Positions 26,702 through 35,045 of a DNA stretch of 64,000 nucleotides are shown piece by piece. The notes under the pieces are model-generated. The model ran no database searches and had not been told where the DNA came from. It was given only the letters and a program-made list of their open reading frames with translations. Position 1 is the first letter of the stretch, and the number at the start of each line of letters is the position of its first letter. This stretch comes from JACDAE01 sp963717195 (GTDB taxonomy: Bacteria > Chloroflexota > Ktedonobacteria > Ktedonobacterales > Ktedonobacteraceae). Location of the stretch: assembly GCA_963717195.1 (NCBI GenBank), contig CAVQVR010000020.1, positions 62,001-126,000 of the forward strand, read 5' to 3'. The translations under genes and the position numbers were made by a program.

Positions 26702-26787
26702 CGGAGGAGGTGGGATTCGAACCCACGAAGGCTATTCACCTTACACGATTTCCAGTCGTGCTCACTAGGCCACTATGAGACTCCTCC
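26702..26787 (-). tRNA. tRNA-Ser (anticodon GGA)
   Basis: The minus strand folds as an 86-base tRNA: acceptor GGAGGAG/CTCCTCC with discriminator G, anticodon stem CACGA/TCGTG around loop CTGGAAA (anticodon GGA, reads UCC/UCU), a long variable arm typical of serine, and T arm GTGGGTTCGAATCCCAC. The 3' CCA is not encoded. Confidence 0.95.
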
Positions 26788-26799
26788 AGAAGGGGCGGG

Positions 26800-26884
26800 C
26801 GGAGAGAGTGGGATTCGAACCCACGAGGGCTTGCACCCTACCGCTTTTCGAGAGCGGCACATTCGACCACTCTGACATCTCTCC
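26800..26884 (-). tRNA. tRNA-Ser (anticodon CGA)
   Basis: 85 bases on the minus strand: acceptor GGAGAGA/TCTCTCC, anticodon loop CTCGAAA (anticodon CGA, reads UCG) in stem CCGCT/AGCGG, a long variable arm, T arm GTGGGTTCGAATCCCAC, discriminator G. It is separated from the second tRNA-Ser by 12 bases, so the two are probably co-transcribed from the promoter at 26892-26920. Confidence 0.95.
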
Positions 26885-26891
26885 GCTGTGG

Positions 26892-26920
26892 AGTATAGCA
26901 TATCTCTTAAGATGTGACAA
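26892..26920 (-). promoter_or_regulatory. Promoter of the tRNA-Ser pair
   Basis: On the minus strand, TTGTCA (26920-26915) and TATACT (26897-26892) are 17 bases apart, placing the start a few bases upstream of the first tRNA. Confidence 0.75.
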
Positions 26921-26923
26921 GCA

Positions 26924-27193
26924 CTAATCTTCGCGTATTTCGCCGTTCTCGTATAACCAGCGCACAAAGAGCATACGACTATCGTCGGCCATGCGTTCAT
27001 TCATCTCATCACTAACGTAGAGATGTTCACGCAGGTCAACCAGCTTCACACACTCCTCCCAATTGAAGCCAAGATCGAGCAACTGCTCAATCTGGCGCTG
27101 CTCTTCTGGCACTTCACTGAGAGGATACTCGGCTTCGATATCCTTAATAAGTCGCTCGTAAGGCTCATTGATGGGAAATTGCTGGTTATGCAT
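26924..27193 (-). CDS. Small hypothetical acidic protein
   Basis: An 89-residue protein, strongly acidic and helical (EPYERLIKDIEAEYPLSEVPEEQRQIEQLLDLGFNWEECVKLVDL in pieces). An AGGAG site lies 9 bases before the ATG, and the frame is clean, so it is probably real. No domain was recognised. Its stop lies next to the tRNA promoter. It may be a small cytoplasmic adaptor, but nothing in the sequence shows a role. Confidence 0.6.
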   Translation of the reverse strand: MHNQQFPINEPYERLIKDIEAEYPLSEVPEEQRQIEQLLDLGFNWEECVKLVDLREHLYVSDEMNERMADDSRMLFVRWLYENGEIRED

Positions 27194-27351
27194 GGCATAT
27201 TCTCCTGAATATATTTTATTATTTTGAGATTGTTTATCTCTTTTTTATAGATGATATTTTATTTTTTGTCTGGCTGTCCTTTACTATTCTTTATCGGCAT
27301 AAACATGCTAAAAAAAAGCACCATTATCAGCAATTCAAGAAGGTAAAAATG

Positions 27352-28038
27352 TCAAAATTCGCTGAACAGACCAAATAATTCGCGTACCGGCGCAAAACTT
27401 CTTCGGTGATGAGGAGTAGCCCCATATTTATGGAGCGCAGCCAGGTGAGCCGGGGTTCCATACCCTTTATGCTGATTGAAACCATATTCAGGGTACTGAG
27501 CATGTAACTGAACCATCAGGCGATCACGCGTGACCTTGGCAAGAATAGAAGCAGCTGCGATAGAGAGACAGCGTGCATCACCTTTGATAATAGAGCGTTG
27601 TGGGAGAGAAATATCGGGCAAGAGCAGGGCATCAAGCAGTAAAGCCTGGGGGGATGGCGAAAGTTGCTTGAGAGCAAGGCGCATGGCATGTTTGGTTGCC
27701 TGCAAAATATTGCGCTCATCGATCACTTCGACCGCACCAATGCCAATGCCAATAGAGATTGCATGGTGCATAATTACGTCATAGAGACGTTCACGCATTG
27801 CTTCGGTCAGTTGTTTAGAGTCGTTGACACCAATCAGGCGCGTCATAATATCCGGGCAGTTATCCGTATCTTTCTCAGTTAGGAGTGGAGCGAGAGGCAG
27901 AATAACAGCGGCAGCAACGACCGGACCCGCCAGGCAACCACGACCTGCCTCGTCAAGTCCAGCCACAAAGCAATAGCCCTGCTCGAACAGGGCCATTTCT
28001 TCTAGTAGCGTCGGCGCTGATTTTTTATTCGTTACCAC
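27352..28038 (-). CDS. rnhB: Ribonuclease HII
   Basis: RNase HII removes ribonucleotides and RNA primers from DNA-RNA hybrids. Catalytic acids are visible: Asp and Glu in AGLDEAGRGCLAGPVV, Asp in LLLDALLLP, and Asp in the SIAAASILAKVTRDRLM region. The frame is open to 28104, overlapping rplS by 80 bases; the GTG at 28038 (VVTNKKSAPTLLEEM...) leaves the usual N-terminus and overlaps rplS by only 14 bases, while an ATG at 27996 is also possible. Length from the chosen start is 228 residues, normal for the family. Gene order rplS-rnhB is a common bacterial arrangement. Confidence 0.92.
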   Translation of the reverse strand: MVTNKKSAPTLLEEMALFEQGYCFVAGLDEAGRGCLAGPVVAAAVILPLAPLLTEKDTDNCPDIMTRLIGVNDSKQLTEAMRERLYDVIMHHAISIGIGIGAVEVIDERNILQATKHAMRLALKQLSPSPQALLLDALLLPDISLPQRSIIKGDARCLSIAAASILAKVTRDRLMVQLHAQYPEYGFNQHKGYGTPAHLAALHKYGATPHHRRSFAPVRELFGLFSEF

Positions 28039-28519
28039 TGGCGGTATCGCTGGAAGTCGTGCTACTGATAATTGGTTTTGGCTGCGCTTCAGTTCTTGCA
28101 ACACGAGCGGCTTCTTTCGCTGCCAGTTGCTTGTTTGTCATAGGACGAAGTTCTTTCAAGCGAGCAGCTTTGCCGGTGAGACCGCGCAGATAGTAGAGCT
28201 GTTTGCGGCGTACGCGAGCGTGACGAATAACTTCTATCTTCTCGATGCGGGGAGAGTGAACCAGGAAGGTACGCTCGACTCCGACGCCATTGGTGATGCG
28301 ACGCACCGTGAAATTGCGATTGATGCCACCACCGCGCAGACGCATGACTACGCCCTCAAATGGCTGCAAGCGTTCGCGACTGCCTTCAACGACCTTTACT
28401 TGCAGGCGTACGGTATCGCCTGACTTAATCTCTGGAATATCTTTTTTAAAATGAGCACTTTCGACAGCGGCAATGAGCGCCCGCCCTGCCGACTTTGTTG
28501 CGACCTGTTTGTCGGCCAT
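28025..28519 (-). CDS. rplS: 50S ribosomal protein L19
   Basis: A 164-residue large-subunit protein at the 30S-50S interface. Core motifs DIPEIKSGDTVRLQVKVVEG, FEGVVMRLRGGG, RNFTVRRITNGVGVERTFLVHSP and VRRKQLYYLRGLTGKAARLKE (in short blocks) are all L19. The C-terminus carries an extra Thr/Ser-rich tail of about 40 residues beyond the usual 115-120; similar extensions occur in Chloroflexota. An AGGAGGAAAAT-type site precedes the ATG. Confidence 0.97.
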   Translation of the reverse strand: MADKQVATKSAGRALIAAVESAHFKKDIPEIKSGDTVRLQVKVVEGSRERLQPFEGVVMRLRGGGINRNFTVRRITNGVGVERTFLVHSPRIEKIEVIRHARVRRKQLYYLRGLTGKAARLKELRPMTNKQLAAKEAARVARTEAQPKPIISSTTSSDTASGNE

Positions 28520-28592
28520 CCTATTTTCCTCCTGGTGCGCTCAGTGCTCGACGCTGCAAACAGAAGTCTGGCGGAGCAATGGGCGCGTGAAA

Positions 28593-28859
28593 CTACTTGG
28601 TGTTGAGCTGCTTCATTAAACGTGATTTGCGGCGAGCAGCGTTATTCCTGTGAATAACGCCTTTTTTAGCGGCGCGGTCAAGCTCGCTGACAGCAGCGCG
28701 TACAGCAGCTTCCGCGTCTTCTGCATTGGCGGTAGTGCTGGTAATGGCCACGCGTGCCTTAGTGACCTGTGTCTTCACAAGCGATTTAACGCTGCGGTTA
28801 TGGGCGCGGCGCTTTTGCTCCTGGCGCATACGCTTCTCCGCAGATGCATTATTTGGCAT
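28593..28859 (-). CDS. rpsT: 30S ribosomal protein S20
   Basis: An 88-residue small-subunit assembly protein. The start MPNNASAEKRMRQEQKRRAHN at 28859 is canonical for S20; a longer frame to 29024 is only leader. It is Lys/Arg/Ala-rich and helical, ending AARRKSRLMKQLNTK. Promoter and a leader hairpin lie at 28911-28978. GAGAGG is upstream of the ATG. Confidence 0.96.
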   Translation of the reverse strand: MPNNASAEKRMRQEQKRRAHNRSVKSLVKTQVTKARVAITSTTANAEDAEAAVRAAVSELDRAAKKGVIHRNNAARRKSRLMKQLNTK

Positions 28860-28910
28860 ATAAGTATCAATCCTCTCCGAATTGTCTGCCTTTTGACAAC
28901 GGCTTCCATG

Positions 28911-28934
28911 AAAAAATGCCGACAGAAATGTCGG
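28911..28934 (-). terminator. Terminator-like hairpin in the rpsT leader
   Basis: On the minus strand, CCGACA-TTTC-TGTCGG is followed by CATTTTTT (28934 down to 28911). It begins only about 9 bases after the predicted start site (about 28943) and so would sit at the very 5' end of the rpsT transcript. It could be an early attenuator or a 5' protective stem. Confidence 0.45.
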
Positions 28935-28949
28935 GCTGAGTGCTCGTAG

Positions 28950-28978
28950 ATTATAGCAGAAGCTCCCAGTTGTGTCAA
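28950..28978 (-). promoter_or_regulatory. Consensus promoter of rpsT
   Basis: On the minus strand, TTGACA (28978-28973), a 17-base spacer and TATAAT (28955-28950): a perfect sigma-A consensus. Confidence 0.85.
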
Positions 28979-29001
28979 ACGATATGTCCAAAAATCCTTT
29001 A

Positions 29002-29045
29002 AACTGGGGTAGGGGCGCACGCAAGGTGACGCCCCTACCCCAGTT
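29002..29045. repeat. GTAGGGGC-type hairpin repeat
   Basis: Perfect 16-base arms AACTGGGGTAGGGGCG / CGCCCCTACCCCAGTT with a 12-base loop (CACGCAAGGTGA). A related but shorter hairpin with the same loop start CGCACGCAAG lies at 50153-50181. It sits between the PLP-enzyme stop and the rpsT promoter. Confidence 0.85.
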
Positions 29046-29070
29046 CCCCGAATGGACGAAAACCCATCTA

Positions 29071-30273
29071 TCATGACAGTTTGCCAGTAAGTTCCCTTAG
29101 TGTTATGTTAGATGTGTTTACAGGATACACATCCTGTGCCAGTGCTTGATCCAGGTCGGCGATCAGATCCTCGGCATCTTCGATCCCCACGGAGATGCGT
29201 AGAAGTGTATCGTTCACGCCTCGTGCTTCGCGGATCTCTTTTGGAATCGAGCCATGGGTCATGGATGCAGGATGGCAAACCAACAATTCGACACCGCCCA
29301 GACTTTCGGCGAAGGAGAAGATTTTGAGGCGACGCACAACTCTATCCACGTCTTCTATGGTACCCTTAAACTGGAAAGAGACCATGCCACCAAATCCGCT
29401 CATCTGCTGTTTCGCCAATACATGATCGGGATGCGAAGCGAGTCCTGGATAATAAACGCTCTCGACGCGTGGATGTTCGCTCAAAAAGCGTGCTATGGCC
29501 CAGGCGTTCTGCTGATGTTGGCGCATACGAATCGCCAATGTTTTGATACCTCGCAATGTCAGCCATACATCAAAAGGACCGGGCACTGCACCCGCAGCAT
29601 TCTGGTGGAACTTGAGCTGTTCGTAGAGCGCATCGTCATTCAAAATTAGCGCACCGCCAATCAGATCGCTATGCCCGTTGATATACTTGGTGGTGCTATG
29701 GACGACGATATCCGCTCCCAACTCCAATGGTTGCTGGAAGTAAGGCGTGGCAAAAGTGTTATCTACAACCAGTAGCGCATTGTGCTGGTGAGCGATCTGA
29801 GCGACAGCTTGAATATCGGCCAGACGCAGCAATGGATTCGTGGGAGTTTCCAGCCAGACCATCTTTGTGTTGGGGCGCATCGCCCTTTCATAACCGGCTG
29901 TGTCACCCATCTCAACATAATCAGATGTAATATTATAGCGACCGACGATGCGTTCAAACAGACGATACGTGCCACCATAGAGGTCATCGCAAGAAACAAT
30001 ATGGTCGCCTGGATTAAGCAAACTGAGTACCGCGCTCTCCGCAGCAAGCCCGGATGCGAAAGATAGACCGTGCCGCCCATTTTCTAGCTCGGCCAGACAG
30101 CTCTCCAGCGCCGTACGCGTTGGATTCCCGCTACGTGCGTACTCATATCCTTTATGTTCACCAATGCCCGACTGGACATAGGTAGATGTTTGATAGATTG
30201 GTGTCATGATCGCACCCGTTGAGGGGTCCGGCTCCTGACCTGCATGAATGGCCTTTGTTGCAAATTTCATCAT
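29071..30273 (-). CDS. Trans-sulfuration PLP enzyme (cystathionine gamma-synthase/lyase family)
   Basis: A 400-residue Cys/Met metabolism PLP enzyme. Evidence: FATKAIHAGQEPDPSTGA start, YEYARSGNPTR, SFASGLAA, the PLP-phosphate contacts, ETPTNP, VVDNTFATPY and the Schiff-base Lys196 in VHSTTKYINGHSD; the C-terminal ESLGGVELLVCHPASMTH substrate loop is present. Family members are synthases (MetB), gamma-lyases or O-acetylhomoserine enzymes; the sequence alone does not decide. GGAGG precedes two tandem ATGs, and the second (30270) has better spacing. Its own promoter is at 30333-30361. Confidence 0.9.
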   Translation of the reverse strand: MMKFATKAIHAGQEPDPSTGAIMTPIYQTSTYVQSGIGEHKGYEYARSGNPTRTALESCLAELENGRHGLSFASGLAAESAVLSLLNPGDHIVSCDDLYGGTYRLFERIVGRYNITSDYVEMGDTAGYERAMRPNTKMVWLETPTNPLLRLADIQAVAQIAHQHNALLVVDNTFATPYFQQPLELGADIVVHSTTKYINGHSDLIGGALILNDDALYEQLKFHQNAAGAVPGPFDVWLTLRGIKTLAIRMRQHQQNAWAIARFLSEHPRVESVYYPGLASHPDHVLAKQQMSGFGGMVSFQFKGTIEDVDRVVRRLKIFSFAESLGGVELLVCHPASMTHGSIPKEIREARGVNDTLLRISVGIEDAEDLIADLDQALAQDVYPVNTSNITLRELTGKLS

Positions 30274-30332
30274 ATGCCTCCAACACCCTCGCGAAAGTGA
30301 GCTGTGTCGTCTATTCTTGATTTTATAAAGCG

Positions 30333-30361
30333 ACTATATCATCATTGTAAAGGATTGACAA
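30333..30361 (-). promoter_or_regulatory. Promoter of the trans-sulfuration gene
   Basis: On the minus strand, TTGTCA (30361-30356), 17 bases, TATAGT (30338-30333), about 60 bases upstream of the ATG. No riboswitch-like structure was found in the short leader. The remaining gap to 30625 shows nothing. Confidence 0.7.
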
Positions 30362-30625
30362 TGATATGACCCTGTCTTAGAGAAAAAAGTCCAAAATTGA
30401 GATGAAGCATCCCCTTTTGCTTGTTTTGTGGAATGGAGGAGTAACAAAATATTCCCCTGCTAATAACAAACGCGAAATCCAGCAAATTATTCCGGAGAAC
30501 TGTTACGGGCCGTGGTGATACCGTAATTGGCTATGCTGTGTAACTGGCGCTTCTATCAATCCGTTGTAATAAGATATACTGTCTGTTGTGTAAAAAACGA
30601 GTTTGCATATCCAGATGAACAAGGA

Positions 30626-31439
30626 ATGCAGGTGAAGAATACATCTCAAGAGCAGGAACTTCATTCCAGTTCTCTCTCTTCCCTTTCGCAACCAGGAAAT
30701 CGGTGCCTTGCTGGTCCATGGCTTAAATGGAAGCAGGCACGATATGGACGAGATGGAGGAGGTCCTGCGTGTGCATGGCGTGGTAGTGGAGAATATTTTG
30801 TTGCCGGGCCACGGAAGTCACGTGCGTGATATGCTTCCTCTAGGGTGGCCTGAGTGGTCAGCAACTGTGCGCAGTGAATTCTATGCACTCAAGAAGCGTT
30901 GTGAGCATGTGTTTCTGATCGGACATTCTCTAGGAGCTGCTCTCTGTCTGCATATAGCCTCTATTGAGGATGTAGCTGGCGTTGTAGCGATGTGTGCTCC
31001 TTTGCATATGCGCCCCTGGCTCCGACCAGCAGTGCATATAGCTAAGCATATTATGCCACTTGTACCGACTCTGCGCGAGGATGTATGGGATCCTGCTGCA
31101 CGTCGCAAGCATACGCGCGATGTCTACCGCTGGACACCTATGGCTCCAGTATCAAGTATGCTGAAGTATCTGCCACACTTGCGTCAAGAGTTACCGCAGG
31201 TGACAGTACCTGTACTGGTGATAGCGGCTGTCCATGACCATGTTGTTCCCGTGCGCGATGGACATGAAATTTACCGCTTGCTTGGTTCTCAGGAAAAGCG
31301 CCTTATAATATTGCATCACTCATATCATGTCGTGATGAAAGATCATGACCAGAATGAGGTCTTTAGCAGGACGCTTGCTTTCGTGCAGCGTTATAGTAAT
31401 GGAGAGCATTCACAACAAGCGGTTCCTGATACAGAATAA
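30626..31439 (+). CDS. Alpha/beta hydrolase (carboxylesterase/monoacylglycerol lipase type), probable +1 frameshift near the N-terminus
   Basis: The catalytic frame (243 codons from a TTG at 30708) has the oxyanion motif LLVHGLNGS, the nucleophile elbow FLIGHSLGAA, a catalytic Asp in IAAVHDHVVP and His in HHSYHVVMKDHD. It begins too abruptly: the first strand lies at residue 1 and an in-frame TGA is just upstream at 30633. An ATG at 30626 after AAGGA reads MQVKNTSQEQELHSS...SQPGN in another frame; skipping one base near 30700 joins it to IGALLVHG, giving the expected N-terminus. So either it is a frameshifted gene or the sequence has one extra base. The substrate is unknown. Confidence 0.75.
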
Positions 31440-31622
31440 AAGGAACAAGAGATGTAATAATAATAGGAGGTGTGTCTATCCATATTCATTACAAAGAAAA
31501 CAAAAAGAAAAATACGTAATTATGCGGATAAATATACTTTTAAAAAGCCATTTTTAGTGCAGACGCGTTCATGTATACTGGTCTTGTGAGCCAGAGAGAA
31601 TATATTGGAGTAATAGATAACC

Positions 31623-33020
31623 GTGACACAGCAAGTAAGCAGTCCACCAGAAAAAACTGAGCAACATCCTGGCTCGCAGTCGTTACCACCAGTACGGGAA
31701 CCGGATTTTTCCAGGCCCACCATCATTATCTGGCTGGCCGCTCTTGGTGTGCTACTGCTCATATTTACAGGCCAGGCGATTCGTTACTTACCGCAGTTGA
31801 TGATGTCACCTTTGAACTCAATTGTTCCCGCCCCCCATATAGCGGGGCTTGTCCCTGCCACCGGCTTAGATATTCTTCAGGTGCCAGGGCAATCCAGCCA
31901 ACCTTCAATCCAGCTTCCAGGGAGTTATTATGTAATATACGAACAGCAAAATACTATCTCGGTGATCACCACCACCCATAAGCAGCCTCAGGTACTAAAC
32001 ACACCTGGCTATATTTACAACCGTTCCGTATCACCACTCCTGACATCGGATGGACACATTCTCTATAGTGGAGATGGTCTCTGGTTAGCCTCCATCTCTG
32101 GTGGCACGCCACAGCAGATTGCCACGCTTCCCGCCAATCAGGTGATTACTTCTCTGGTACTCAGTCGCGATGGTACAACCGTGGCATGGAGTACCGAACC
32201 GCTTGCTGGTACAGGCAATGTAACAATCTATGCCGGACCTCTGAAAAAATCAGTTCCAGTCTATCAGCATTCAGCCACTGATTGTCCGTGTTTCCGCGTC
32301 TTTTCTTTCCTACAGGGGACGCATAAACAGGGAAATTCGTCTCTTTTGCTTGCAGATGACCGGGGTAGTCACCGGGCTGTTCAGTATGGCCTGTGGTCTC
32401 TTAACCTATCACAAAAGCCGCTACAAAACCCTCATCAGGTCTTGAGTTCAGCACAAACATCTGGCCCACAGATACTTGCCCCTGATGGAAATACACTTCT
32501 CTATTCAAGCTATGAGGGCTTTGTGCCTTTTCCAACTAATGCAAGTACTCCCGCCGATATGGAATCGCTAACCTATGCTAATAGTCTGGATATAACCACT
32601 CTTTCTGGTAATACCCCTGCATTGAGTACAACTCAGGTTATCCTGCCAGAGCAAAATGAACTGAGTAATAGCTCGGCATATCGTTGGGTAACAACACCCA
32701 GGTTTACACCCGATGGGCATACGTTGCTTTATGTTGAGTTTTCCAGTGACGCATATCCTCCTTACAACCGTCATAGCGCTCTTTACAGTGTTCAGATAGC
32801 AGGCTCTGGTACTCATCTGAAGGTAGGGACGCCGCGGCTCTTAGCGACGACATCAGCCTACTTGATCGAACTGGGCGCATGGCTTAACCCGCATGTTATC
32901 ACGTTCTATGCTGACGGTTCCTTGTATGCTTTTGATATTCAGAATGGCGCGTATAAGCAACTTATAAATACTAGCTTCTATACCCATATTGCTGCTGTAG
33001 GAAGTCAAGGGTCACATTGA
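31623..33020 (+). CDS. Membrane-anchored TolB-like beta-propeller protein
   Basis: A 465-residue protein with a cytoplasmic N-terminus rich in Pro/Glu, one transmembrane helix (about 38-60, IIIWLAALGVLLLIFTG) and a long extracellular part with WD40/TolB-type blades (LSRDGTTVAWST, LAPDGNTLLYSS, FTPDGHTLLYVEF). The GTG start follows GGAG. Its stop overlaps the start of the CruF-like gene, so they are co-transcribed; the link of the propeller to carotenoid biology is unclear. Confidence 0.8.
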   Translation: MTQQVSSPPEKTEQHPGSQSLPPVREPDFSRPTIIIWLAALGVLLLIFTGQAIRYLPQLMMSPLNSIVPAPHIAGLVPATGLDILQVPGQSSQPSIQLPGSYYVIYEQQNTISVITTTHKQPQVLNTPGYIYNRSVSPLLTSDGHILYSGDGLWLASISGGTPQQIATLPANQVITSLVLSRDGTTVAWSTEPLAGTGNVTIYAGPLKKSVPVYQHSATDCPCFRVFSFLQGTHKQGNSSLLLADDRGSHRAVQYGLWSLNLSQKPLQNPHQVLSSAQTSGPQILAPDGNTLLYSSYEGFVPFPTNASTPADMESLTYANSLDITTLSGNTPALSTTQVILPEQNELSNSSAYRWVTTPRFTPDGHTLLYVEFSSDAYPPYNRHSALYSVQIAGSGTHLKVGTPRLLATTSAYLIELGAWLNPHVITFYADGSLYAFDIQNGAYKQLINTSFYTHIAAVGSQGSH

Positions 33021-33877
33021 TGGGTTACCACCAGGGACGTGTTGTCACTTCTGATACACGTCCCTCTGTACTGTATACTCTGTTACGTCGCCTGCTCTTT
33101 GCACTATGCTGCCTGTTCTGCATTGTCTACCCTATCGCTGTGACCGGGGTAGCTTTTGATGTACAACCTCCCTTTTCACTCCACTGGGCTGGTAGCGTTT
33201 TGCTTTTCCTGGAGGGTACGCTGCTTATTCTCTCTGCCGTGCTTATTTATGGCCTGTTAGCTGCCCTGGTCACTGGCTTGCTTGTGTTTGTGCTTTCCTA
33301 TCTGGTTGAGGCTATTGGAGTCAATACTGGCCTTCCATTTGGCACGTATCACTATACTGATATACTGTTCCTTCATCTTCCAGGAGGCGTCCCACTGGCC
33401 GTAATGTTTGCATGGATCCTGATCGTCTTTGGAAGTTATGCCTGGGTGCGTTCTGATACGCGCTATTTGAGGATTGGCGCTGCTCTCCTGGGCGCTCTCC
33501 TGGCGACTCTGCTGGATATGACTATTGAGCCGGTCGCTGCTCACGTCGTGCGCTATTGGGCATGGTCACCTCCCGGTCCGATTAACTATTATGGTGTGCC
33601 ATTCGCCAATTTTGTTGCCTGGTTCCTGGTCACATTCGTGCTGTTATTGCTGGTTGGCCGATTTCTGGTGAAGAGGACACCAGGAGCGATAAATCGGGTG
33701 GACGCGATAAATCTGGTCCCTACGATTTTGTTCGGTAGCAGCTTCTTTATGTTTGGTCTGGTTGATCTGACACATGGTTATTATATTGCAACTGCACTGG
33801 CGGCTTTGGCTGGTTGTTTGCTGGTTGTATTGATTGTGAGAAGCAAGCGTAGACTGGTGCCTGAAGAGATGTTATGA
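33020..33877 (+). CDS. Carotenoid biosynthesis protein (CruF-like, COG2324)
   Basis: A 285-residue integral membrane protein with about seven hydrophobic segments. Motifs typical of the CruF/bacterioruberin-hydratase-like family: FGTYHYTD, LDMTIEPVAAHVVRYWAW, YYGVPFANFVAWF. The family hydrates carotenoid end groups (1,2-hydratase). The ATG at 33020 overlaps the previous stop (TGATG). It is convergent with the glycosyltransferase gene, overlapping it by 6 bases, and belongs to a carotenoid cluster with the desaturase at 35873. Confidence 0.85.
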   Translation: MGYHQGRVVTSDTRPSVLYTLLRRLLFALCCLFCIVYPIAVTGVAFDVQPPFSLHWAGSVLLFLEGTLLILSAVLIYGLLAALVTGLLVFVLSYLVEAIGVNTGLPFGTYHYTDILFLHLPGGVPLAVMFAWILIVFGSYAWVRSDTRYLRIGAALLGALLATLLDMTIEPVAAHVVRYWAWSPPGPINYYGVPFANFVAWFLVTFVLLLLVGRFLVKRTPGAINRVDAINLVPTILFGSSFFMFGLVDLTHGYYIATALAALAGCLLVVLIVRSKRRLVPEEML

Positions 33878-35045
33878 ATAATAACGCCCCTTCCAACTTG
33901 TTCCTGCCTTGCGATAATGCCAGCGTATCGAGTTGAGCAAGATCAAGCATTCCAGCAGAATAGAGATCGGGTGGAGTAGACAAAGCAGCAGCATCAGCCC
34001 TTTCTGAGCATGTGTGAAGCGCAATGTAAGTACTATTCGCATCACAATTGGAAGCAAGTAAGCACCGAGCGCTAAAAATATCGTCTCGAACGATAGTGCT
34101 GTAAATGGTGCGGTCAGCAGAAGCAATAGGGGCAGCACAAATAGTGCCAGATTGAGTACAAGTGCGCACAATGCAAGGAGGAGCGAGTAGTTGTAGAGGG
34201 CAAAAAGATTCTCTGGAGAAGCCTGCCCATACTTCCGCGAAAGAATGATACATGCGGCAGTGTACCAGTTCCTGGGCATCGACAAAGATCATGCGAAACC
34301 CCGCAGTTTTCAGCGCTCGGGCCAGCAACACATCTTCCAGAATATATTCCTTCACGCTTCCATGGGCGCCTATCTTCTCATATGCCCGCCGCTCAAAACA
34401 GAGCAACTGCCCATTTCCTGTAGCCAGACTCGGTTCTGGTCTTTTGAGAATAAGCGCGACAGGGAGCAGGGTCAAAATAGTGAAATTGAGCAATGGCACC
34501 ACCAGCCGTTCAGCAGGGCTTTCCATAAGATGTTCAGGTTGTGCTGTGAGCAATTGAACGTTGAGTTGGTGCATGCAATCGATGACTGCTCTTGCCATGC
34601 CTGGTTTGTGAACCGTGTCGGCGTCGGTGAAGAGGAGATAGTTCCCGTGGGCCTGTTGCGCCAGTTGATGGCAGGCGAAGTTTTTGCCAACCCATCCTTG
34701 AGGCAAATTCTCTCCATGGAGCAGGCGCAGGCGTCCTTTTTGAAGCTCTGGCAATTCAGCCAGAAGATGTTCTACAATCGCTACTGTTGCATCAGTGCTT
34801 TTGTCGTCAAGTACGAGGACCTCCAACCGTTCATAATCTTGCGTGACCAATGAGTGTATGCAGTCTTCAATGCATTGTTCCTCGTTACGCGCTGGCACAA
34901 GTATAGATAGAAGAGGCATAGGTGATTGCGTAGGCCCGTTATGAAGGCGGTGAAATGTACACAGGTTCACTAGCAGAATCAGTAGGAGTACACCTGAAAT
35001 ACTTAGAAGAATTTCCAGGCCGATTACAAGGAGGTCGAGTTGCAT
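33872..35045 (-). CDS. Family 2 glycosyltransferase of the carotenoid cluster, frameshifted
   Basis: A membrane GT2 enzyme likely glycosylating a carotenoid. The N-terminal membrane helix is followed by the GT2 core: LSILVPARNEEQCIEDCI, LEVLVLDDKSTDAT, NYLLFTDADTVHKPG, ILEDVLLARALKTAG. The frame from 35045 diverges after VWAGFSRE; from about 34215 the +1 frame gives ENLFALYNYSLLLALCALV and three to four more membrane helices, ending at 33872 just past the cruF stop. One extra base near 34211-34217 explains this. If real, the enzyme loses its C-terminal membrane part and gains about 155 unrelated residues. The ATG follows the acyltransferase stop directly. Confidence 0.82.

Noticed and set aside
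26773..27000. 75-codon minus-strand frame
   Set aside because: It runs through a tRNA-Ser gene; not coding.
33747..35045. 432-codon glycosyltransferase frame as the true C-terminus
   Set aside because: It runs 125 bases into cruF antisense and loses membrane helices; the shifted frame ends neatly at 33872 with expected helices.
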